Source: Clostridia bacterium (lineage in GTDB: Bacteria; Bacillota; Clostridia; Oscillospirales; Acutalibacteraceae). From it: a stretch of 64,000 bases of DNA. Location of the stretch: the NCBI GenBank assembly GCA_024404095.1, contig JAKSQO010000008.1, forward strand, positions 26,539-90,538, in the 5' to 3' direction. Shown one piece after another: positions 15,835 through 24,500 of the stretch (its first letter is position 1; every line of letters begins with the position of its first letter). Under the pieces are notes generated by a model. The model was not told the DNA's origin. It did no database searches and saw only the letters and a program-made list of their open reading frames with translations. The position numbers were made by a program, and so were the translations under genes.

Positions 15835-17055
15835 TTACTTTGTATGAGCCTTACACTTAAGAGCTTCTTTGGAGGTTGTGTACCAGAAACTGTTTGCCTT
15901 GATTTCGATTGTATATTCCATATCGGGCTCAAGGTTATCAACAACAGTTTTCATTGTTTCGGGCATATTATAAAAATAATACTCTGACCAGATGCTGAAA
16001 CGTCTTACAACAAAGTCGTCTGAGTTCTTAACGGTGATGTTGTAGCTGTTTACATAGGGGTCATCATCCGACTTCGCCTGAGGGAACTCTATTTCAATCT
16101 CGTTCTCAGCTTCGGCGAGAACTTTTATTTCTGCATTTTTGTCAAAATAGGGGAATGATGCCTTGTTATATCTTTCCTGAGTGTATTTAAATGAATCGGG
16201 ATCTGACGGTGTGTCAATTTCCCACGTGTAGGGGAAGAAGTTTTCTGTCAGAACATCATAAGGATAAACACGAACACGGTTGTTTTCGTCAGCCTCAACT
16301 ATTAACATCTGAGCTGCCTGTTCTTTTTTCGGCGGAATTGTGCCGTACTTCTTGTCAAACTCATCAAGCTCAAAGTAGCTGAGCGTACCTGTTCCGAGAG
16401 AGGTGAAATGATTCTGATGAATTGAACGCGGGTCGTTTATCGGAGCGTGTGAGTGACCTGAAAAATGGACAATCTGCGGATAGTCCATATAAATTGAAAT
16501 CAGATCGTCCTCACCCCAAAGAACACTTCCGTAAACTGTGCCCGTGTTATGCGGATGCTGAAAAACGAAAATCGGCTTGTCTCTGCCGTCCTTTGCGGCG
16601 CATTTGAGGTTGTCGGACATCCACTTTTTCTTCTCGTCATTGTAATTACAGCCGTGTGACGGAGATTCTGAAATGAAGTGGAAGCCGTTGATAACAACGT
16701 GATTATCGGGTTCACAGCCGAAAACCTGTTTCAGCCTTGCTGTTGCAACCTCAGGACCGCCCTCGGTATGGTATTCGTGGCTTGCGATTGAAGCGATTAC
16801 CTGTGTGCCGTCCTTGACGTTTTCATCTATAATCTTTTTAGCGGCTTCCATCTGAATGAGCGAGCCGTTGTTGGCAAAGTCACCGACAATAACAAGCGCG
16901 TCAAGATTTTTATATGTGTCGGAGCTTTCTGCAATTTTGTATGCACAGTTTATAGCCTTGGCGAATCTGTCCCTTTCAACGGACGGCTCGTCCTTGATGT
17001 GAATGTCGCTGACTGCCATAAATCTGATTTTCGGAATGAATTTTTTTGTTTCCAT
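15835..17055 (-). CDS. Cytoplasmic calcineurin-like metallophosphoesterase
   Basis: A 406-residue protein without a signal peptide. The phosphoesterase motifs appear in order: SDIH (metal-binding Asp and His), VGDFANNG, ASHE where GNHE is usual, QHPH, and GHSHAP. The C-terminal 130 residues form a beta-rich, fibronectin-like domain. The enzyme should cleave a phosphoester, substrate unknown. Loss of the Asn in the third motif may reduce activity or change specificity. A GAGGAG precedes the start. It is the first gene of a likely operon with the PfoR-type protein. Confidence 0.85.
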   Translation of the reverse strand: METKKFIPKIRFMAVSDIHIKDEPSVERDRFAKAINCAYKIAESSDTYKNLDALVIVGDFANNGSLIQMEAAKKIIDENVKDGTQVIASIASHEYHTEGGPEVATARLKQVFGCEPDNHVVINGFHFISESPSHGCNYNDEKKKWMSDNLKCAAKDGRDKPIFVFQHPHNTGTVYGSVLWGEDDLISIYMDYPQIVHFSGHSHAPINDPRSIHQNHFTSLGTGTLSYFELDEFDKKYGTIPPKKEQAAQMLIVEADENNRVRVYPYDVLTENFFPYTWEIDTPSDPDSFKYTQERYNKASFPYFDKNAEIKVLAEAENEIEIEFPQAKSDDDPYVNSYNITVKNSDDFVVRRFSIWSEYYFYNMPETMKTVVDNLEPDMEYTIEIKANSFWYTTSKEALKCKAHTK

Positions 17056-17082
17056 AGTTATTCTCCTCAGGAAATTTTAGTT

Positions 17083-17111
17083 ATTTTATCGCTTTATGGT
17101 GATAAAGTCAA
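17083..17111 (-). promoter_or_regulatory. Promoter of the phosphoesterase-PTS operon
   Basis: On the minus strand, TTGACT (17106-17111) and TAAAAT (17083-17088) have a 17-bp spacer. It is back to back with the amidase promoter. Confidence 0.7.
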
Positions 17112-17117
17112 GAGTAT

Positions 17118-17146
17118 TTGCGTAATAAATAATAATATGGTATAAT
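17118..17146 (+). promoter_or_regulatory. Promoter of the amidase gene
   Basis: TTGCGT (17118-17123) and TATAAT (17141-17146) are separated by 17 bp, 35 nt upstream of the ATG. Its -35 box is six bases from the -35 of the divergent promoter. Confidence 0.7.
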
Positions 17147-17180
17147 TAAAACATAAAAGCAAAAGGAAAGTGAACATAAA

Positions 17181-17870
17181 ATGAAATCTATCAGCAAAAG
17201 CAGAGGCTCGGACAAGGGAAAAAGTGCTGTACTCATTGTCGCCTCGGTTATTGTCATTATCAGTTTTCTTGCCGCCGTCAGATTTTTGTCTCAGATTGTT
17301 TATGAGCATTATGACGATGAGCTGATAGTCTGCCTTGATGCGGGACACGGCGGAAGCGATGCGGGTGCGGCGTCGACAGACGGAAAAAGGCTCGAAAAGG
17401 ATGATAACCTTGCCCTTACGCTTAAGGTCAAAGACGAGCTTGAAAAAATGAATGTGAAGGTTGTTCTGACACGTGAGGATGACACTTATATTTCACTCAA
17501 GGACAGATGTAAAAGGGCTAATAAAGCCCATTGCGACCTCTTTGTGGCAATTCACCGCAACAGCTCGGCAAAAGGTACGGGACTTGAGGCGTGGATATCC
17601 AAAATTGAGAAAAACGGTGAACGCTCCGCCGCTAAAAGGATGCTCTCCTCGTTAAGTGATATCACAGGACTTGAGAACAGGGGAGTCAAGAGAGGCTACC
17701 GTGATATGAGTGCCAACAACTACTATGTGAATGCCAACACAAATATGCCGTCAATTCTTCTTGAGGTCGGATTCATAACGAGTGAAAACGACAACAGGGT
17801 GTTTGATGAAAAAACTGACGAGATGGCAGCTTCAATCGCCAAAACAATATATGATGCAATTTCAGAATGA
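17181..17870 (+). CDS. N-acetylmuramoyl-L-alanine amidase (Amidase_3)
   Basis: A 229-residue membrane-anchored protein: a short basic N-terminus, a membrane helix (about 17-40), then an Amidase_3 domain. The zinc ligands and catalytic residues are visible in LDAGHGGSDAG, the Glu of LEKDDN, the His of FVAIHRNS and the Glu of ILLEVGFI. It cleaves the bond between N-acetylmuramic acid and the stem peptide in peptidoglycan. There are no added binding domains, so it acts near the membrane. The gene has its own promoter and a shared convergent terminator. Confidence 0.94.
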   Translation: MKSISKSRGSDKGKSAVLIVASVIVIISFLAAVRFLSQIVYEHYDDELIVCLDAGHGGSDAGAASTDGKRLEKDDNLALTLKVKDELEKMNVKVVLTREDDTYISLKDRCKRANKAHCDLFVAIHRNSSAKGTGLEAWISKIEKNGERSAAKRMLSSLSDITGLENRGVKRGYRDMSANNYYVNANTNMPSILLEVGFITSENDNRVFDEKTDEMAASIAKTIYDAISE

Positions 17871-17872
17871 AC

Positions 17873-17904
17873 TTAACCCGTGGATTATACAGTCCACGGG
17901 TTAA
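17873..17904. terminator. Bidirectional terminator
   Basis: A perfect 12-bp inverted repeat (TTAACCCGTGGA / TCCACGGGTTAA) lies between the convergent amidase and secreted phosphoesterase genes. Confidence 0.75.
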
Positions 17905-17912
17905 CTGTTATA

Positions 17913-19049
17913 TTAGTAATGAGCCTTACCGCAGGCGCAGTAGGGATTAGCCTTGAAGAGCTTGCAGAGGAAAATCCACACGTTCCACATTACCTTAGCG
18001 ACGGGTTCGTCCGAATGGCAGAGGCAGTTGTCGTCAAGAGAGGGATACTCGGGAGAATTTACAGCACAACCCTTGTTGAGCTTTGCAACCTCATTTACTG
18101 AGTAAACGCCGTTTTCATCATATTTTATAAAGCGCATTTTGTCATATGTAAACTGGATTATTCCCATTGTAAGCTTGTCGGTTGAGGTATCGGAAACTGT
18201 GTTGTGTGAATAGCCGATATAGCCGCAGTTGGTGTATGTGAAGTTAAGTGTTTCTTCTGTGTAACGGTCATCACCGCGCTTGTCGGGCTGAGGAATACGG
18301 ATTGTATCGCCGGGCTTCATAAAGTTTACCGAACCTCCGATATAATCGTCATAAACGCCTGAATGGTTGTGACCGTAGATGAATATGATATCAAGTGTCT
18401 TTGCTTTTTCGTTGAGAACATTGAAAAGGTACGATGAGTACATATTGTCGCCGCCGCCTGTTCGTGTGGAGTGGTGGAGGGGAACATGAGTCATAACGAT
18501 AACGGGTCTTCTGTCACCGTCAGCAATCATAGCGTCAAGAGAGCTGTTGATATTATCGGCAAGAGCCTTAACCTTTTTGTCAAATCTGAGATACTGATTC
18601 CACGGGAAATCGTTCTCGTTTATAACGTAAAGGCAGTATGAACCCATATCATAGAAGCCTGTGTCAGCAAACTGCTTTTTGGGATTGTCATGGTTACCCT
18701 GAATGCATACAGCGGAAGCGGGATCCATTTCAGGATAAACGCTCAGAAGAGTGTTTCTGATTCTTGAAATGCCGGGAACTGCGTTATCGAAAAGAATCAT
18801 TGTGTAGTCACCGCCGACAAGAAGTGAGTCGGGCGCGGGCATACCGTCATTTTTGGCGATGTTGAGAATCTTGCCGAAACGGTCATACGCTTCTGTGCCG
18901 GAATGCTGAAAGTCAGAAGCGGAAATAATTGTTGAATATGCGTTGGGGTCATAGGTGCTTTTGACCTCTGATGTACCCATTATTACAAGGCTGAATGTAA
19001 CAATCAGCGCAAGAAGAACGGACAGAGATTTTTTGAAAAATTTTTTCAT
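17913..19049 (-). CDS. Secreted metallophosphoesterase with Cys-rich C-terminal tail
   Basis: A 378-residue protein with a signal peptide (about 1-28). Motifs are SDFQH (the DxQ form of the first motif), VGGD, IQGNHDNP, MTHVPLHH and YGHNHSG, so it is a calcineurin-like phosphoesterase acting outside the cell on an unknown substrate. The C-terminus is distinctive: CLCHSDEP, then a hydrophobic helix (WNVWIFLCKLF), then CACGKAHY. This paired Cys pattern looks like a retained module of secreted clostridial proteins, perhaps for anchoring; its function is not known to me. Confidence 0.85.
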   Translation of the reverse strand: MKKFFKKSLSVLLALIVTFSLVIMGTSEVKSTYDPNAYSTIISASDFQHSGTEAYDRFGKILNIAKNDGMPAPDSLLVGGDYTMILFDNAVPGISRIRNTLLSVYPEMDPASAVCIQGNHDNPKKQFADTGFYDMGSYCLYVINENDFPWNQYLRFDKKVKALADNINSSLDAMIADGDRRPVIVMTHVPLHHSTRTGGGDNMYSSYLFNVLNEKAKTLDIIFIYGHNHSGVYDDYIGGSVNFMKPGDTIRIPQPDKRGDDRYTEETLNFTYTNCGYIGYSHNTVSDTSTDKLTMGIIQFTYDKMRFIKYDENGVYSVNEVAKLNKGCAVNSPEYPSLDDNCLCHSDEPVAKVMWNVWIFLCKLFKANPYCACGKAHY

Positions 19050-19075
19050 AGCTGTTCCTCCAAATGTTTTTGTAA

Positions 19076-19104
19076 ATTATAGCATAATTTTTTTTATAAT
19101 TCAA
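19076..19104 (-). promoter_or_regulatory. Promoter of the secreted phosphoesterase gene
   Basis: On the minus strand, TTGAAT (19099-19104) and TATAAT (19076-19081) have a 17-bp spacer, about 27 nt upstream of the start. Confidence 0.65.
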
Positions 19105-19119
19105 TCATTTTGTAAAAAC

Positions 19120-19146
19120 AAACAGCCCTCACCGGGAGAGCTGTTT
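19120..19146 (-). terminator. Terminator of the subtilase gene
   Basis: A hairpin of AAACAGCTCTC / GAGGGCTGTTT (minus-strand sense) is followed by TGTTTTTA. It lies behind the subtilase gene. Confidence 0.7.
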
Positions 19147-19159
19147 ATATAAAAGGTAC

Positions 19160-21436
19160 TTATCTGATAAACAGTATTGCTGACCTGATAATTGCCACTA
19201 TATCTTTTATAAAGCTCACTATCAGCTCAAAATAATTTACAGCAGAATCTTCAGTGGAAGTAACTGTTTCTGCTTCAACGGTCTGTGAAATAAGATTCAG
19301 ATATTCGCTGTACGCTGAAGAGGCTTCAAGTGTATCGCTGCTCTGATTAACCTGTGCAAGCAGAAGACCTGCATCCTCAAGTATCTGAACATCAAGACTG
19401 TCAATCACGCCGTCATGGTTGCAGTCACCTGCGGTGTAAGCCGCTGTGCCGAGGCTTTCCTCGTTAAGCATTCCGCTGACAACACAGCTGTCAAGCATTG
19501 AGTCGATTCCGTCATACAAGCCGTCACCGTTAATATCACCGTAAATAACAACATAATAGCTGACAGCATCGCCTGATAAATAAGTTACCGTTACCTGTGA
19601 GCCTGTTCCGAGAGTGGTTCCGGCCGATGGTGTAACAGTAACCTCGACATCTGTTTCAAGCACATTATCGGAGATAAAATCCTCGTCTGTTGTGCCGAGA
19701 GAAAAACCTGAAATAATATTACCGTTAAAATCACAGTTTGTCAGTACATTCGGAATAGCTCTGCTCTGAATATCATGACAGCTTTCGCACTCTCTCTGAA
19801 TAAGTCCGTCAGAATCGGATGATGGGTAAGTGATTACCGTCCAATCGGAGTAGCTGTGACCTAAGGCGGAAGTTGCGGTATCGGTGTAGGTATCGCCGCA
19901 TCTTGAACAGGTGTGAGAGGTATATCCCTGCGTGTCGCAGGTCGGCGAAATTACTTCGTCAATATAGCTGTGACCGAGCTTGGGCAATGTGTTCGTCTCA
20001 TATTCGTCACACTCTGAACAGGTTCGTTTTTCAAGACCTGCAAGTATACAGGTTGGCTGCTGAACGGTAATCCACGCAGACCAGCTGTGCTTATGCTTAG
20101 CAGAGTCAAGGAGGGTAAGGACATTAAGCGATTTATATGTATAGCTTGTGCTTGAGTAAGCTGTAACGGTTTCCGTTGCCGAGTCGAGCATATCGGCTTT
20201 CAGCTGTTCTGCTGTGCGGTCGGGATATTTTTCCATATACAGCGCTGCCGCCGCCGCAACAAGCGGAGCTGCCTGCGATGTACCGTTATTCAGCGTGTAT
20301 TTTCCCGTAGATACGCCGCAGCCGAGAATTCCTACACCCGGAGCGGCAATATTGTAAAACTGTCCGCCGTTTGTATCATAGTTTGAAAATGCTGCAAGCT
20401 GTGTCGGGTTATCTTTATCTATTGCCATAACACCGAGAACATTGCTGAGTGAAGCAGGATAGAATTTTTGGGAAGATGTGGACGTGCCGTTATTTCCTGC
20501 GGAGGCGATTACAAGTACGCCTGCGTTAACAGCTCTTGTTATTGCGGATGAAATTGCGGATGAATTAGAAGTGCTTCCGAGTGACAGGTTTATAATATCG
20601 GCACCGTTCTGACGTGCGTAATCAATTGCGTTGGCAACTGAAGCGGATGTGAAAGACGGATTCTGAGTGTCGCTCAAGTAACATGCCGCCTGAATAAGCA
20701 TCAGCTCGGCACCGTATGCCGCACCGATACCGCCTGAGCCGTTCGGCGCCATACCGATTACACCTGCAACATTTGAGCCGTGAGCTGTGTTATCAAAAGC
20801 CGTGCCGTCGCTTTTGTAAATCGGAGCGATGTTATCATTGTTGTTGTGTGCGTTCCAACCGATTGTACCCTGACTGTTTCTCCAAAGATTAACAGGGAAA
20901 TCGGATGCATTGACATAAAATCCGTCATCAATAATCGCAACGGTAACACCCGCACCTGTAACCTCATATTCCTGCCATGCTTCGGGAAAATGCATTTTAT
21001 CGTTGAGATACCATTTCTGATAGTTTTTATAGAAATTGACGTTATTCGTAACCTCGCTCGGCATAACGAAATCAGTAGTGTGAAGTATGTAGTTCGGCTC
21101 GGCGGTGATGTTTCCGATTTTATTAAGCTCATTGCAGACTTCAGAAATATTGCCGTCAACCTCCGCAAGATATCTGTTTTCTCCTGCTGAGTATGTTTCA
21201 GACTCTGTCAGTTCCTCAATACCGGTTTCATCAAAATCAAGATATACGGTTTTATCGTCAGAGGATGTAAAGAGGTTTCCTTCGCTGTCGACTATTTCCG
21301 CTGAGCTGGTAATGACAATTTCTCCTTCAACATATTCGGCTGATTCTGTTTCGGTTTTTGCCGAAGCGCAGAAGGGCAGGGCTGAAAGCATAAAAATTAT
21401 GCTTAAGAGTATAGATATAAATTTTTTTATGTTCAT
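19160..21436 (-). CDS. Secreted subtilisin-like protease with C-terminal dockerin
   Basis: A 758-residue protein: signal peptide (1-26), an inhibitor-like prodomain (about 35-125), then a peptidase S8 domain (about 140-430). The catalytic triad is visible as Asp170 (VAIIDDGF), His219 (TAHGSNVAG) and Ser387 (GTSQAAP), with the oxyanion Asn315 (SAGNNGT). Three Cys-containing repeats of about 40 residues (CSECDEYE, CSRCGDTYT, CESCHDIQS) follow. Next comes a dockerin-like pair (GDINGDGLYDGIDSML, GDCNHDGVIDSLDVQIL) at about 630-700. The protein ends in a hydrophobic, basic tail. The same dockerin plus tail ends the protein at 58.4 kb, suggesting that both attach to one scaffold. Confidence 0.92.
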   Translation of the reverse strand: MNIKKFISILLSIIFMLSALPFCASAKTETESAEYVEGEIVITSSAEIVDSEGNLFTSSDDKTVYLDFDETGIEELTESETYSAGENRYLAEVDGNISEVCNELNKIGNITAEPNYILHTTDFVMPSEVTNNVNFYKNYQKWYLNDKMHFPEAWQEYEVTGAGVTVAIIDDGFYVNASDFPVNLWRNSQGTIGWNAHNNNDNIAPIYKSDGTAFDNTAHGSNVAGVIGMAPNGSGGIGAAYGAELMLIQAACYLSDTQNPSFTSASVANAIDYARQNGADIINLSLGSTSNSSAISSAITRAVNAGVLVIASAGNNGTSTSSQKFYPASLSNVLGVMAIDKDNPTQLAAFSNYDTNGGQFYNIAAPGVGILGCGVSTGKYTLNNGTSQAAPLVAAAAALYMEKYPDRTAEQLKADMLDSATETVTAYSSTSYTYKSLNVLTLLDSAKHKHSWSAWITVQQPTCILAGLEKRTCSECDEYETNTLPKLGHSYIDEVISPTCDTQGYTSHTCSRCGDTYTDTATSALGHSYSDWTVITYPSSDSDGLIQRECESCHDIQSRAIPNVLTNCDFNGNIISGFSLGTTDEDFISDNVLETDVEVTVTPSAGTTLGTGSQVTVTYLSGDAVSYYVVIYGDINGDGLYDGIDSMLDSCVVSGMLNEESLGTAAYTAGDCNHDGVIDSLDVQILEDAGLLLAQVNQSSDTLEASSAYSEYLNLISQTVEAETVTSTEDSAVNYFELIVSFIKDIVAIIRSAILFIR

Positions 21437-21472
21437 ACAATCAGCTCCGATCGAAAAGTGTTCTTTTATTGC

Positions 21473-21501
21473 ATTATATAATAAAAAGAAAAAATATTCA
21501 A
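21473..21501 (-). promoter_or_regulatory. Promoter of the subtilase gene
   Basis: On the minus strand, TTGAAT (21496-21501) and TATAAT (21473-21478) have a 17-bp spacer, 36 nt upstream of the start. Confidence 0.65.
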
Positions 21502-21517
21502 ATGTTTTTTATAAAAA

Positions 21518-21552
21518 TGCCCCCTTACGGTGCTGATTCCGTAAGAGGGCAT
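21518..21552 (-). terminator. Terminator of the giant vWA gene
   Basis: A 14-bp inverted repeat (ATGCCCCCTTACGG / CCGTAAGAGGGCAT, one mismatch) is followed on the minus strand by TTTTTATAAAAAA. Confidence 0.8.
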
Positions 21553-21595
21553 ATTGAATTTACCGGGGAGGTAAATTCTCAGGGGGCTGAATTGA

Positions 21596-24500
21596 TTAGT
21601 GCTTTAACCAGCTGAAAGAGAATATCTTTGTGATAAAGCTCTTGATTACAAGGCTGAGGCTGTAATTTACTTCAATTGTAAATGTTGCTGTTGCGCCCTT
21701 GTAGTTAACTGTAATCTTTTCTGAGCCGTTTCCTTTGGCTGTTGTTTTATTGAGTGTGTATCCTGATGCAACACGCTCAACTGTACCGTCTGTGTATGTA
21801 ACCTCAAGTGTGAGACCGCTTGCGTCAATTGCTTCGCCGTAGTTGTATTCAGTCTTGACGGGCTTCTTAACAACCTTGATTGAAGCTACCTGAGCGGGAG
21901 TAACTGTAAGCTGAGCCTCTGCCGCTGTACCTGTACCGTTTGAGGCGGATACGGTGTAAGTGTGTTCACCTGTTGCGTCTGCTGTAACTGTGACAGTCCA
22001 TGCTTTTGCGTTTGCGGATTCGCTTGTATAGAGCTTACTGTTATCAATTGTTGATTTGAACTCAGCGTTTACTGTGTTGCCGTTTTCATCTGTAACAACA
22101 AGGCTGTCAACAAACTGTGATGTAGTGAATTCTGCTGTTGCCTTAAGACCCTTTGCTGTCTGTGCAAAATTCTTCTTAAGAGTAACGTCATAGTTGGGGA
22201 CAGATGCCTTATACTGAGTGTCGATAACACCGAATGTATCACAGTAGATACCCCAGCTTGCCATAAGACCTGCAACTGCTGACTCTTCGCCGTCCTCGCT
22301 GAGTACGATTGATTCGGCTGATGCAGTCTGAAGCTCATCTTCTGTCTTGGCTTCAACAATATTTGTTACTGCCTGGTTATATGTCATCTTAACATTTGTG
22401 ATAGAGATGATATCGTTTGAATCACTTGTAAGTGCATTTGTGAGAACAACAACCGCTCTGTAATAATCCACACCGTCAATTCTTGTCTGTGTAAAGCTTA
22501 CTGCGTCTGTGATGTCGTAGAACATTTCGGTTGCGGAGGTAACTGTCTTTTCAACAGATTTGCCTACCGTAGCACCGTTTTCGTCTATTGTCTGAACAAG
22601 GAATTTTGCGTTGTTGAGGGGAGTGGGAAGCTTAACCTCGAGCTGTACGCTTTCGGGAAGCTTGGAGCATACAAGTGCAAATCCGACACCCTTACCGGGA
22701 GTGATGTAAACCTCTTCGTTAGGACCTGTAAGTTCAAAGTCCTTAATTGAGTTCTGGTCAAGCATACCGCCGCCTGTGTAGTCGTTGTCGATTGTATCAA
22801 CATAAACCGCACCTGCTGTTTCACTTGTACGAAGATCACCGATTGCAAGAATATAGTCACGGATAGATGCTTCGTACTCGTTAGCCTGTTTGTCAGCGAG
22901 GTAAGCGTCATTAGCTTCGCCGTACTGGCTGTTGCCTTCGCCAAGACCCATGGGGTTGTAAATTCTTACAGCATCAAGATAGAATGTACTGCCTGTAATG
23001 CCGAGGAATTTCTGCGGAGCGTTTACGTTAATCTTTACATTGTATGTGCCGTAAGGCATTCCTGTGTAAGAGATAACGGGAATCTGATAGAGATTCTGAA
23101 CACCCTTATTGATAACGGGAACGTTTGCGATAAGCTGATTTGAAGTGTTGTAAACAGCTACTGTAATCTGACCGCAGTTCATATCTGTACGGCTGATGAT
23201 ATCAAAACCTGTACCTGTGAATGTGAACTCTGCGTAAGCGTCAAACTGATTCTTGCCGTTTGCATCTTTGGAAACCGTACCCTGAACAGTCATAGCTGAA
23301 CCGTTGCTGAACTTGTTGCAGCCTTCGTATGAGCTGTCATAGCCGTAAGGCACATTGCCCTGACCGATTTCACCGTTGTCCTGTCTGTCATTGATATCGG
23401 TGTTTGCTGTGAGATTTGATGATGTTGAGTTATCGTCGCTTACCTGATACCAGTTGCCTGTGTACTTGATGTAAAGTCCGCCGTTTTCTGCGCTGCCACC
23501 AAAGTCGTCTTCATAGTAAACGGATGTTGCGGGGATAACCTTGACAGTAGAGTAGAGGAGGTCTGCAGAAGCTGTGTTCTTTGCAGGAGCAGCCTCGGGG
23601 CTTACATAGTAGTAGAAGGTTTCAATGCTGCTGAGGTAATTGAACAATGAGAACGAAACCTTTTCAACACCTGTCTTGTAAGCGGTCTTAAGAACGCTTA
23701 CTTCATCGTAGATTGTTTCAGTTGTTTTCTTTTCGGTTAAGGTCGGATAACTGACAGTAATTCTTCTTCCGTATGTTGAGCTTGTCGCAGATGAACGCGA
23801 AAGTGAAACTGTGATAGTAATATCAGTTCCGTTTATGTCTTTCATATTATTAAGAGTATGGGTGAAAGAACCGCTGTTGCTGTTTGTGAGGGAAGCAACC
23901 TGATTATTTCCAACATAAATATATACGTAATAATATGTTGTCCAACCGCTTCTCTGAGTTGCATAGTATGCAGAAACAATTGAGCCGTCAGGTAATGTTG
24001 CAAGGGTTGTTCTTGAGTTTGAATTTGTTGAGCTGACTGAAACAGTTGCAGAGGTGTTGTTTCCAGTCTGATAGTATGTTCTTTCAACTTCTTTTTCGCC
24101 GATTGTTGTCTCAAGCTCATAATTCTTAACGATATACATTGTGCCGTCAAGATTTGTGAAAGCGTAATCTCCGTCGATTACATATTTACCGTCTGCAAGA
24201 GAAGCACATATCTGAGTACCGTTTGTGCTGTTTGCGGCATACTTTATAACCTTGCCGTTTGCGTCAACTGCATATCTGAGCTGTGTTGTGTCATTAGTTG
24301 TGCCGACCTTGTAGGTTACGGGATAAACATAGCTTGTACCTTTAAGCTCAAAAGGCTTAACAACATTGTTGCCGACAGGAACAGTAACACTTTCGTCAAC
24401 AGCACCGGGCTGAACTGTCGCAACACCGTTGGCGGTTTTGATTGTCTGTGCTGTGTTCATGCCTGATGTCGGCTCGCTTACCGTAAGACCGTTGATAACA

